From: JBFWVR01 sp050246635
GTDB taxonomy: Bacteria > Acidobacteriota > Vicinamibacteria > Vicinamibacterales > UBA2999
Reading direction: 5' to 3'
Assembly: GCA_050246635.1 (NCBI GenBank)
Contig: JBFWVR010000010.1
Span: 62,001 to 126,000 of the forward strand
Length of the DNA: 64,000 nucleotides
The position numbers and the translations under genes are program-made. Below the pieces are notes generated by a model. That model did no database searches and was not told the origin of the DNA. It saw only the letters and a program-made list of their open reading frames with translations. Below, piece by piece: positions 19,651-27,718 of this stretch; the stretch's first letter is position 1; each line of letters begins with the position of its first letter.

Positions 19651-20013
19651 ATGCCATCAACCACCCGCCTTGTCGGCATCCTCCTGATGGTGCTCGGCCT
19701 CGGCAGCTACGTGCTGACGGGGCGCACCAGCATCACCGCCCTCATCCCGGCGTTCTTCGGCATCATCTTCGCGATACTGGCGTACATGGCAAGGCGCGAG
19801 TCGCTGCGCAGGCACATGATGCACGCGGCGGTGGCAATCGGCCTGATCGGCCTGCTCGCGACACTCGGACGCCTGGTGCCGGCGCTCGCGGCGGGCGGCG
19901 ATCCGGCGCGGCCCGCGCTCCTGTCGCAGGCCGCGATGGCGGTCATCCTGCTCGTCTACGTCGCGCTGGGCGTGAAGTCGTTCATCGACGCGCGCCGCGC
20001 CCGGAAGATCTAG
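19651..20013 (+). CDS. Small four-helix membrane protein of unknown function
   Basis: A 120-aa hydrophobic protein with four predicted membrane segments, at about residues 7-23, 27-45, 56-78 and 90-110. It ends in a basic tail (DARRARKI). The start is ATG 19651, just after TGAGGAT. I do not recognise a named family; similar small membrane proteins are common in Acidobacteriota-like genomes and have no known role. Its stop (TAG 20011-20013) overlaps the stop of the convergent MFS gene in the palindrome CTAG, so the two coding regions share four bases. Confidence 0.75.
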   Translation: MPSTTRLVGILLMVLGLGSYVLTGRTSITALIPAFFGIIFAILAYMARRESLRRHMMHAAVAIGLIGLLATLGRLVPALAAGGDPARPALLSQAAMAVILLVYVALGVKSFIDARRARKI

Positions 20014-21164
20014 CGCCCCGTGTCCGGGCGCCGGCCCGGGCCGGCCGGGCGCCACATCAGCACGCCCACCGCCGCGGTCGTCACGACGACGAGCGTGAGC
20101 CCGGCGTCGAGGCCACGCGCCCCGGCGATCTGGCCGACGCCCCATGGCAGCGTCATGCCGCCCAGCTGCGCGCCCGCGAGCAGCACGCCGTACATCGTCC
20201 CCATCTGCCGGGGATAGCGGTCGCCGGCGGCCGCAAGCACCGCCGAGAAGACACTCGAAATGCCGAGGCCGGCGACCACCGCACTGGCCACGAGCGCCGG
20301 CGGCGTGGACGACGTCACGAGCAGCAGCGTGCCGGCACTGGCCGTGGCCGCGCCGGAGACGATCACCGCGCGCACGCCGACCCGCTCGATGACCAGCCCC
20401 GCGACGACGCGGCTCGCGATGATGGCGACCCAGTGCAGGCCGAGCGTCGCGAGGGCCGCGGACGAGGACAGGCCGCGTGACCCGAGATAGGCGGTCAGCC
20501 AGCCAGCCAGCGACGCCTCGTTGCCCCCCTGGCAGGCGAGCGCGAGCACGAACCACACGAACCCCGGGGCGGCCAGCACCTGGCGCACGCGCGCCGGCGT
20601 CAACGGCTCGCGCCCGCCCGTGTGCGGCGGAAACGTCATGGCCGCCGCCGCGCCGCCCGCCACCGCGGCCACGGCCGCGGCGCCCCAGAGCACGGCGGTC
20701 CAGCTCACGCGGCCGCCGGCGAGCGCGAGGAACGGCAGCGAGGCGCCGCCAACGCCAGAGGACAGCGCCAGCCACGTGAGCATCGCGCCACGGCGCGCGG
20801 GAAACAGATCGGCCGCAATCGTGTTGGCGACCGTGTTGACCCCGGAAGCACCGAGCCCGAGCAGCAACATCGCCGCAAGCGCCGCGTCCGGGCCCTCGGC
20901 CACGCCGAAGAGCCCCAGGCCCGCGGCGAGCAACGTGCACGACAACACCAGCACCTGCCGGCGGCCGACGTGGTCCGACAGTGGGCCCGCGACGAGCGTG
21001 CTCGCGAAGAAGCCGAAGAAGAGCGTTGCGATCAGACGCGCCTGCACGGCGACGTCGAGCGCGAGGCGTACACGTACTTCGTCCACGCCGAAGGCGGCCC
21101 CCGGCAGGGCGAGGGCGAGGCCGAAGACGGCCATGGCGGCGGCGCACGCGGCAAAGAGCGGCAT
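20010..21164 (-). CDS. MFS transporter
   Basis: A 384-aa major facilitator superfamily protein with about 12 hydrophobic helices. The loop 2-3 motif reads GPLSDHVGRRQVLVLSC, matching the MFS signature G-x-L-x-D-x-x-G-R-R. The N-terminal helix has the LALALPGAAFGVDE pattern of the proton-linked sugar or drug carrier branches. No partner or regulator is adjacent, so the substrate is unknown. It lies 27 bp downstream of the GcvT-family gene in the same direction and could be co-transcribed with it. Its stop overlaps the stop of the convergent small membrane protein gene. Confidence 0.85.
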   Translation of the reverse strand: MPLFAACAAAMAVFGLALALPGAAFGVDEVRVRLALDVAVQARLIATLFFGFFASTLVAGPLSDHVGRRQVLVLSCTLLAAGLGLFGVAEGPDAALAAMLLLGLGASGVNTVANTIAADLFPARRGAMLTWLALSSGVGGASLPFLALAGGRVSWTAVLWGAAAVAAVAGGAAAAMTFPPHTGGREPLTPARVRQVLAAPGFVWFVLALACQGGNEASLAGWLTAYLGSRGLSSSAALATLGLHWVAIIASRVVAGLVIERVGVRAVIVSGAATASAGTLLLVTSSTPPALVASAVVAGLGISSVFSAVLAAAGDRYPRQMGTMYGVLLAGAQLGGMTLPWGVGQIAGARGLDAGLTLVVVTTAAVGVLMWRPAGPGRRPDTGR

Positions 21165-21191
21165 ACGGTGTCAGGAGGCCGGCCGCGCGGC

Positions 21192-22391
21192 TCAGGCGGG
21201 CGGCAGCGCGGTCTTGCGCGCCGGCGCGAAGAATGGCGTGCGCACGACCCGCGCCGGTACGCGGTGCCGCACGGCTTCCACGGTCACTTCGATCTCGAGC
21301 ATCGTGCCGTCACCGAAGTACGGTGCGCTCACGGTGGCCAGCGCGAGCAGCTTCTTCAGGGTCGTGGACCACGTGGTCGAGGTCGCCCGGCCAACCTGCC
21401 GCCCGTGCGCGAAGACGGGCACCGCAACCCTCGAGGTCGCGGCCGGCGCGGTCGGTGGAAGACCGGCAGCCTCGTACAGGGCCTCGACGCCGGTCCACTC
21501 CACCTCGAGGCCGACCACCCGCCGGGCGGGTCCGCGCGCGGCTTCCTCGCGGAGCGCGGCGCGGCCGACGAACGGCCCCTTGTCGAAGCTCACGAGCCGA
21601 TCGAGGCCGAGCTCCGCCGGCGTGTAGCGTTGCGACGGGATGAGCGCCTTGCGGCTGCCGTGGAAGTCCACGTCGATGAGCAGCAGCCCCGCCTCGACCC
21701 GCGCCACGTCGAGCGCCAGCATGCCGGCCGGGGTGAGGTCGAACCTCGCGCCCGCCTCGACGAGCGTGTCCCAGACCCGAAGCGCCGCGTCCCACGGCAT
21801 CCACAACTCGTAGCCCAGGTCACCGGTATAGCCGGTCCTCGTGACGTCCACCGGCACGCCGCCGATGCTGCCGGCCGAGGCGCGGAAGTATCGGAGCTCG
21901 TCGATGGGCACGGTGCTGGATTCACGCAGCAGCGCCGCCGCGGCCGGCCCCTGCAGCGCGAGCGCCGCCACCTGCTCCGAGATGTCCTCGACGCGCACGT
22001 CGAGCCCCGTGGCGTTCAACGTCAACCACCGCAGGCTCGGGTCCGCGGCCGTCCAGCGGAACACCTGTTCCGCCGTCCGCGTCACCGTGCCGTCATCGAT
22101 CACCGTGCCATCCTCGTCGCACCACGGCGTGTACCAGACCTGCCCGATCTCGAGGCGCGTGGCATCGCGGGTGATCACGCGGTCGACGAGCCGAACCGCA
22201 TCCGGACCTGACACCCGGTACTTGTACAGCGGGGAGATATCGAACAGGGCACAGGCGTTCCGGATGGCGTTGTACTCGTGCTCGTGGTGGGTCTCGTAGG
22301 CGCTCACCGCCAGGAACCCCGACCAGTCGCGCCAGGCATGACTCGTCGCCAGCGAGGAGGTGCGGGGGTGGAAGGGGGTGGGGATGGGCAC
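21192..22391 (-). CDS. Aminomethyltransferase-family protein (GcvT-like, folate-dependent)
   Basis: A 399-aa GcvT/DMGDH-type tetrahydrofolate protein. N-terminal features include HEHEYNAIRNACALFDISPL and VSGPDAVRLVDRVITRD. The folate-binding core carries TRTGYTGDLGYELWMPWDAALRVWDTL and LALDVARVEAGLLLIDVD. A C-terminal GCV_T_C barrel follows from about residue 300 (VVGLEVEWTG). True GcvT releases ammonia and methylene-THF in glycine cleavage, but gcvH and gcvP are not beside it. A demethylase or ring-cleavage relative acting on another methylated amine is therefore equally possible. It is divergent from the FAD oxidoreductase genes (90-bp gap with CATCTGTG repeats), which could be functionally linked. 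Confidence 0.85.
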   Translation of the reverse strand: MPIPTPFHPRTSSLATSHAWRDWSGFLAVSAYETHHEHEYNAIRNACALFDISPLYKYRVSGPDAVRLVDRVITRDATRLEIGQVWYTPWCDEDGTVIDDGTVTRTAEQVFRWTAADPSLRWLTLNATGLDVRVEDISEQVAALALQGPAAAALLRESSTVPIDELRYFRASAGSIGGVPVDVTRTGYTGDLGYELWMPWDAALRVWDTLVEAGARFDLTPAGMLALDVARVEAGLLLIDVDFHGSRKALIPSQRYTPAELGLDRLVSFDKGPFVGRAALREEAARGPARRVVGLEVEWTGVEALYEAAGLPPTAPAATSRVAVPVFAHGRQVGRATSTTWSTTLKKLLALATVSAPYFGDGTMLEIEVTVEAVRHRVPARVVRTPFFAPARKTALPPA

Positions 22392-22424
22392 TGAGGGTGA
22401 GTATAGAGGGGATGGCTATCTGTG

Positions 22425-22478
22425 CATCCTGTCTTCATCTGTGCATCTGTGTTGCATGTGCATCTGTGTTATCTGTGA
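22425..22478. repeat. CATCTGTG-type repeats between divergent genes
   Basis: Units TCATCTGTGCATCTGTG, GCATGTGCATCTGTG and TATCTGTG occur in the 90-bp gap between the GcvT-family gene and the first FAD oxidoreductase. They overlap where the promoters of both should lie. The same family recurs at 37910-37957 and 48903-49028. Confidence 0.65.
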
Positions 22479-22481
22479 CCC

Positions 22482-24059
22482 GTGAGGTTCGACGCCATCG
22501 TCATCGGAGCGGGCCACAACGGGCTGACCGCCGCCGCCTACCTCGCGCGGGCCGGGCGGAAGGTGCTGGTGCTCGAACGGCGGCACCTCGTCGGTGGCGC
22601 GGCGGTCACCGAGGAGGTCTTCCCCGGGTTCCACTTCTCGGTCTGCTCGTACGTCGTCTCGCTGCTCAGGCCCGAGATCATCCGCGAGCTCGACCTGCCG
22701 CGGCACGGCCTGGAGTTGCTGCCGCTCGACGGCACCTTCACGCCGATGCCTGATGGCGATTACCTCTGGCGCACCAACGACCACCACCAGACGCGCCGTG
22801 AGATCGCGCGCCATTCCCGGCTCGACGCGGAGGCCTACGACGAGTACGGGCGCGCCATGATCGAGATGGGCCGGTTCGCGAAACCAATCCTCGGGATGAC
22901 GCCACCCGACCCGACATCGCTCGATCCGCGCGGGCTGCTCGACCTGCTGTCCGTCGGTCGCCGTTTCCGGGGCATGCGACCGCACGACCGCATCAACCAG
23001 GTGCAGTTGCTGACGATGAGCGCGGTCGACTTCCTCGACCAGTGGTTCGAGACGGACGTCCTCAAGGCGACGATGGCGGCGTCGGGGATCATCGGCACCT
23101 TCCTCGGCGTGCGGTCACCGGGGACCGCCTACGTCCTCCTGCACCACTACATGGGCGAGATCGACGGCTCGTTCCGCTCCTGGGGGCTGTCGCGCGGAGG
23201 CACGGGCGCCGTGTCCAACGCGATTGCCGCGGCGGCCCGCGAATTCGGGGCCACGATCCGGACCTCGTCACCGGTCGCGCAGATCCTGAGCGACGGGGCG
23301 CGCGTCACCGGCGTCGCGCTCGCGAGCGGCGAGGAGATCGAGGCGAACGCGGTGCTGTCGAGCGTGGACCCGCGCGTCACGTTCGAGCAGCTCATGGATC
23401 CGCGCAGCCTGCCGGCCGACTTCGCCGCGGGCGTGCGCCGCTTCAAGTTCCGCGGCTCCTCCGGCAAGGTGAACCTGGCGCTGGACGGCCTGCCCGACTT
23501 CCGCTGCCTGCCGGGCGCGGGGCCGCACCTGCGTGGCGCGATCTCGATCTCGCCGGGCGTCGACTACATGGAGCGGGCCTTCGACGAGGCGAAGTACGGA
23601 CGATACTCGAGCCGTCCCTACATCGACGCCGTCATTCCCTCCCTGACCGACACCTCCCTGGCGCCGCCCGGCAAGCACGTCATGTCGTGCTTCGTGCAGT
23701 ACGCGCCCTACCATCTCGACGGCACGACGTGGGACGCCGAGCGCGACCGGTTCGGCGATGTGGTCGTCGAGACGCTCGCGGAGTTCGCGCCGAACATCCG
23801 CGACCTCATCCTGCACCGGCAGGTGCTGACGCCGCTCGACCTCGAGCGGGAGTTCGCGCTGAGCGAGGGCAACATCTTCCAGGGCGAGCTCTCGCTCGAG
23901 CAGCTCTTCTTCCTGCGGCCCGTGCCCGGCTGGGCGAGGTATGCCACGCCGGTGGATCGCCTTTACCTGTGCGGGTCGGCCGCGCACCCCGGCGGCGGCA
24001 TCATGGGCGCGCCAGGCCGCAACGCCGCCATGAAGGTGATCGCCGAGGTCAAGCCGTGA
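22482..24059 (+). CDS. NAD(P)/FAD-dependent oxidoreductase (phytoene dehydrogenase / PYROXD2-like), copy 1
   Basis: A 525-aa flavoprotein with the dinucleotide-binding N-terminus FDAIVIGAGHNGLTAAAYLARAG and a C-terminal FAD motif GSAAHPGGGIMGAPGRNAAM. This layout is shared by phytoene desaturase-like enzymes and the PYROXD2 group. No carotenoid genes are nearby, so desaturation of carotenoids is not implied; an amine or lipid-like substrate is possible. The start is GTG 22482, immediately before the conserved beta strand. It lies directly upstream of a paralogue with which it overlaps by four bases (GTGA), so the two are translationally coupled and may form a heteromeric enzyme. Confidence 0.87.
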   Translation: MRFDAIVIGAGHNGLTAAAYLARAGRKVLVLERRHLVGGAAVTEEVFPGFHFSVCSYVVSLLRPEIIRELDLPRHGLELLPLDGTFTPMPDGDYLWRTNDHHQTRREIARHSRLDAEAYDEYGRAMIEMGRFAKPILGMTPPDPTSLDPRGLLDLLSVGRRFRGMRPHDRINQVQLLTMSAVDFLDQWFETDVLKATMAASGIIGTFLGVRSPGTAYVLLHHYMGEIDGSFRSWGLSRGGTGAVSNAIAAAAREFGATIRTSSPVAQILSDGARVTGVALASGEEIEANAVLSSVDPRVTFEQLMDPRSLPADFAAGVRRFKFRGSSGKVNLALDGLPDFRCLPGAGPHLRGAISISPGVDYMERAFDEAKYGRYSSRPYIDAVIPSLTDTSLAPPGKHVMSCFVQYAPYHLDGTTWDAERDRFGDVVVETLAEFAPNIRDLILHRQVLTPLDLEREFALSEGNIFQGELSLEQLFFLRPVPGWARYATPVDRLYLCGSAAHPGGGIMGAPGRNAAMKVIAEVKP

Positions 24060-25639
24060 ACGCCGATCACGACGTCATCGTCATCGGCGGCGGCGTGAAC
24101 GGCCTGGTGGCCGCGGCGGTGCTCGCGCGCTCGGGCCTGCGTACCCTCATCCTGGAACGTGGGGCCACCTGCGGCGGCGGCGCGGTTACGCACGAGATCG
24201 CGCCCGGGTTCCTGGTCCCGCGGTACACGCACCAGGCGGGTCCGTTCCGGCGCGACGTGTCGGAGGCCCTTGATCTCGAGGGGCGAGGGGTGGCCTTCGT
24301 GGACAGCGAGGTGGACGTCACCGCGCTGGCGACAGACGGCCGGGCCATCACGATCTTCACGGACGACAGCCGGACGGTTGCCGGTCTTGCCGGCATCTCG
24401 CCCGGGGACGCCGCGAGGTGGCCGGCGTTTGCCGCGTCACGACGTGCCGTGGCCGGCGTGATTGCGTCGTTGCTCGAGGCCTCGCCGCCCCCACTCGACG
24501 CGCCGGACCGGCGCGAGCTCTGGCAGCTCGTCAAGACCGCCCATCGTTTCAGGCGGCTGGAACGCGCCGACGCGTACCGGCTGCTCCGCTGGGCGCCCAT
24601 GCCGGTGGCGGACCTCCTGCGTGAGCACTTCGAGTCGGATCTCCTGATGGCCGGCCTCGCGGGCGACGCCGTGTTCGGGGCCATGCTGGGCCCGCAGTCC
24701 GCCGGCAGCGGCATGACTTTCCTTCTGCGCGCCGCGAACGACGTGCTCGGAGGCGCAAACCGCCGGTTCATGGTCGGAGGCCCCGGGCGCCTCGCGGAGG
24801 CGCTGATCGCCGTCGTGAAGGACGCGGGCGGACAGGTCCGTACCGGGTCCGAGGTGTCGAGGGTTCGTGTGGACGACGAGGGTCGCGTGCTCGGTGTGAC
24901 GCTGGCGTCCGGCGAGGAACTGGATGCGATGGTGGTGGTGTCCGGCCTGGATCCGCGACGGACGCTGCTGTCCCTGGTCGATCCCGTGCATCTCGGTCCG
25001 GAGCTCGTCTGGCGCCTGGGCCACTACCGGGTGCGTGGCACGGTCGCCAAGGTCAACCTCGCGCTCGGCGGATTGCCTGCGTTCACGGGCGTAGCCACGG
25101 AGCAACTGACAGGGCGGATCAGGCTCGGCGCGACACTCGAGGCGCTCGAGCGCGCGTTCGATCATGCGAAGTACGGACGCTTCTCGCCCGAGCCCTGGAT
25201 CGAACTCACCCTGCCGTCGCTGGTGGACGCATCACTCGCGCCCGGTGGCGCACACGTGCTCTCGGCGTACGTGCAGTGGGCGCCGTACCAGCTGCGGAGC
25301 GGCTCATGGGACGCGGCACGCGAGGCACTCGGCGATGCGGTGCTCACGCTCCTCGACCGGTACGCCCCCGGCCTCTCGCGCCTGATCGTCGCCCGCGAGG
25401 TGCTGACGCCGCTCGATCTCGAACGCGAGCTCGGCATGACCGGCGGGCACATCTTCCACGGCGAGCTCGCGCTCGACCAGCTGCTCACGATGCGCCCGAT
25501 GCTTGGCCTCGGCGGCTACCGCACGCCCGTGGACGGCCTCTTCCTCTGCGGCTCCGGCACCCATCCCGGCACCGGCCTCACCGGCGGCTCCGGCTGGCTC
25601 GCCGCCCGCGTCATCGCGAACGAGTTCACACAGCTCTAG
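24056..25639 (+). CDS. NAD(P)/FAD-dependent oxidoreductase (phytoene dehydrogenase / PYROXD2-like), copy 2
   Basis: A 527-aa paralogue of the preceding gene. It begins at GTG 24056, overlapping the previous TGA. The FAD-binding motif is DVIVIGGGVNGLVAAAVLARSG, and the C-terminal cap has GSGTHPGTGLTGGSGWLAAR. Both copies keep the same middle blocks (AKYGRFSPEPWIELTLPSL here, AKYGRYSSRPYIDAVIPSL there; LTPLDLERE in both), showing duplication followed by divergence. Coupled translation of two related flavoproteins suggests a two-subunit enzyme or consecutive steps on one substrate. The substrate cannot be deduced. A repeat-rich gap follows. Confidence 0.87.
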   Translation: MNADHDVIVIGGGVNGLVAAAVLARSGLRTLILERGATCGGGAVTHEIAPGFLVPRYTHQAGPFRRDVSEALDLEGRGVAFVDSEVDVTALATDGRAITIFTDDSRTVAGLAGISPGDAARWPAFAASRRAVAGVIASLLEASPPPLDAPDRRELWQLVKTAHRFRRLERADAYRLLRWAPMPVADLLREHFESDLLMAGLAGDAVFGAMLGPQSAGSGMTFLLRAANDVLGGANRRFMVGGPGRLAEALIAVVKDAGGQVRTGSEVSRVRVDDEGRVLGVTLASGEELDAMVVVSGLDPRRTLLSLVDPVHLGPELVWRLGHYRVRGTVAKVNLALGGLPAFTGVATEQLTGRIRLGATLEALERAFDHAKYGRFSPEPWIELTLPSLVDASLAPGGAHVLSAYVQWAPYQLRSGSWDAAREALGDAVLTLLDRYAPGLSRLIVAREVLTPLDLERELGMTGGHIFHGELALDQLLTMRPMLGLGGYRTPVDGLFLCGSGTHPGTGLTGGSGWLAARVIANEFTQL

Positions 25640-25667
25640 GCGGGACAAGGGAACTGTCCCCTTGTCC

Positions 25668-25850
25668 ATTTCAGATTGACGATTGCCGATTGAAGATTGG
25701 CGGCGGAATCGGAAAGGGAGTCAGCCCACTTTTTCAATCGCCTGCCTCCCAATCCCCCACTTGCCCAACTCAATCTGCAATCTGAAATCTTCCATCTGCA
25801 ATTTGATCTTCTATCTTCGATCCCAAATCTGAGATTCTTGAAGGCCCCGG
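25668..25850. repeat. Large GATTGNA heptamer block, both orientations
   Basis: GATTGAC/GATTGCC/GATTGAA/GATTG units lie at 25676-25699. From about 25770 the reverse orientation dominates (CAATCTGCAATCTGAAATC, CATCTGCAATTTGATC, CTTCGATCCCAAATCTGAG), running to about 25838, just before the next gene. Two arrays face each other across about 70 bp. Confidence 0.75.
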
Positions 25851-25864
25851 CGGAGGACACGCCG

Positions 25865-27598
25865 ATGCGCCGTTCTGTCGTCGTCGTCGCCGTCGCCGTC
25901 CTGGTGGCTGCCGCCATCACCGTCACGCTTCCCGCGCAGGCCCCGGCTCCCGGTCAGCCGGTACCCGGGGCAGCCACGCCCGAACAGCGCACACCTCCTC
26001 GTGACGGGTCCGCGCGACCCGAGACCCGATCCGGCTCCGGCGTCATCTCCGGCACCGTGCTCGACGCCGTCACCGGCGCGCCGCTCGCACGCGCCAGGGT
26101 CATGGCCCGGGACCGGGTGACGGGCGGCGCGGTCACCTCGGACGCGGAGGGCCGCTTCACGATTGCGCGGCTGCCCGCAGGGCGCTACTACGTGTCCGCG
26201 GAGAAAGCGGGATACGTGGCGGGGACCTACGGGCAGTCGAAGCCGGGCCGCGCCCCGACGCCGGTCGCGATCGGCGAGGATGACCGCGCCGCCGGGCTGA
26301 CCATCGCGCTGACACCAGGAGGCGTGATCACCGGCCAGGTTTTCGACGACCTGGGTGGGCCACTCGCGCGAACCCACGTGCAGGCGATGCGGTATCGCAC
26401 GGCCGGCGGGACTCCCCGGCTCATGCAGGCCCCCGGGGCGACCGACACCACCGACGACCGAGGCGCGTACCGGCTCTTCGGTCTCGAGCCCGGCGACTAC
26501 CTCGTCACCGCCGGAAGCCGGATGGGCATGCAGATGTCCCTCGGCGACGCGTTCACGGACGAGACGGCCAGCGTGGCGCCCACGTACTACCCGGGGTCAC
26601 CGGAGCTCGCGCAGGCCCGGCCGGTAAGAGTGGTGGCCGGCGATGAGACCGCCGGCGTCAGCTTCGCCGTGGTCATCGCACGCCTCGCGAACGTGCGAGG
26701 CGCCGTCGTCGATGCGACGGGGACTCCGGCCGCTCGCGTCATCGTGATGCTGTCGCCGCTCGGCGAAGACGGCGCGATCCTGGGAGGCGCCAACCGCGGC
26801 GCCAGGCCCGACGGCACGTTCGAGATCGCCAACGTCGCTCCCGGCCGCTACCGGCTGGTGGCCAGGCGCGGCGACGGCGCCGGATCTGGTGAAATCGCCA
26901 TTCAGGACCTCACCATTGGTGGCGACGACCTCGACGGGATGCTCCTGGTGATGAAGCCGCCGCCGACCATCACCGGCCGGATCCTGACGGACGAAGGCGG
27001 TCCGCCGCCGGTGGCCGCCTCTGCGCTGCATCCCTTCTTCGCCAGCACGGCGGTCGTCACGTCGATGCCGTTCGGCGAGGCTCCGGTGGTGCAGGATGAC
27101 TACACGTTCAAGGCCCGAGGGTTCGTCGGCACCCTGCTGCCGCGCATCTCCGTCATCGGGACCGACTGGACTCTCAAGGCGGCGTTCGTGGACGGCACGG
27201 ACGTGGTCGAAACCGGGTTCGAGGCCACCACCGAACGCGACATCGAGGGTCTCGAGATCGTCCTGACGCGCAGGCGCACGGAACTGACAGGCACCCTCAC
27301 CGACGATGACGGACATGTAGCCCGTGAGGCGACGGTCCTGGTGTTCCCGTCCGACCCGGCACGCTGGACCCCGATGTCTCGCTACTTCTCGTCGGCGCGC
27401 CCGGACCAGAACGGGCGCTTCGTGATTCGCGGGCTGCCGCCGTCCACCGACTACCGCATCGTCGCCGTTGACGACACCGTCGACCTGCGTGAGACACGTT
27501 CACCCGAGTACCTCGAATCGGTGCTCGACATCGCGCTGCCACTCTCGCTCGCCGAAGGCGAGACGAAGGTGCAGCACCTGCGGATCGCGAAGCGCTGA
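25865..27598 (+). CDS. Secreted carboxypeptidase-regulatory-like (CarboxypepD_reg) repeat protein, copy 1
   Basis: A 577-aa exported protein built from repeated beta-sandwich domains of the CarboxypepD_reg/Cna_B type. The start was set at ATG 25865 (MRRSVVVVAVAVLVAAA), which gives a signal peptide cut near residue 28; a longer frame upstream reads through repeats. A Pro/Gln-rich linker follows, then units of the form GTVLDAVTGAPLARARVMAR...TSDAEGRFTIARLPAGRYYVSAEKAGY, repeated about four times with the family's G-x-x-x-D-x-x-G and DG-F-x-I-x-x-LPPG-Y motifs. Such proteins sit in the periplasm or on the cell surface; substrates and partners are unknown. It is the first of three tandem paralogues. 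Confidence 0.85.
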   Translation: MRRSVVVVAVAVLVAAAITVTLPAQAPAPGQPVPGAATPEQRTPPRDGSARPETRSGSGVISGTVLDAVTGAPLARARVMARDRVTGGAVTSDAEGRFTIARLPAGRYYVSAEKAGYVAGTYGQSKPGRAPTPVAIGEDDRAAGLTIALTPGGVITGQVFDDLGGPLARTHVQAMRYRTAGGTPRLMQAPGATDTTDDRGAYRLFGLEPGDYLVTAGSRMGMQMSLGDAFTDETASVAPTYYPGSPELAQARPVRVVAGDETAGVSFAVVIARLANVRGAVVDATGTPAARVIVMLSPLGEDGAILGGANRGARPDGTFEIANVAPGRYRLVARRGDGAGSGEIAIQDLTIGGDDLDGMLLVMKPPPTITGRILTDEGGPPPVAASALHPFFASTAVVTSMPFGEAPVVQDDYTFKARGFVGTLLPRISVIGTDWTLKAAFVDGTDVVETGFEATTERDIEGLEIVLTRRRTELTGTLTDDDGHVAREATVLVFPSDPARWTPMSRYFSSARPDQNGRFVIRGLPPSTDYRIVAVDDTVDLRETRSPEYLESVLDIALPLSLAEGETKVQHLRIAKR

Positions 27599-27629
27599 CG
27601 CGGAGCGCCTTTGGAGTCCCCCCGGTCTC

Positions 27630-27695
27630 CGATCAATCTGCAATCTGCAATTGAGAATTCAATCTTCGATCTGCAATCTGAAACCTGAAATTCTT
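27630..27695. repeat. Heptamer repeat block between paralogues 1 and 2
   Basis: Reverse-orientation heptamers (CAATCTGCAATCTGCAATTG, then TTCAATCTTCGATCTGCAATC and TGAAACCTGAAATTC) fill 27634-27692, followed directly by the ribosome-binding site of the next gene. The sequence TGAAATTCTTGA resembles the same position upstream of copy 1 (near 25840), so the paralogues share their 5' flanks. Confidence 0.7.
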
Positions 27696-27718
27696 GAGAC
27701 CCCCGGTTGGAGCGGACC

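Noticed and set aside
22482..25639. Carotenoid biosynthesis cluster
   Set aside because: The two phytoene-dehydrogenase-like genes lack crtB, crtE or other carotenoid genes nearby, and they resemble the broader PYROXD2-like group.
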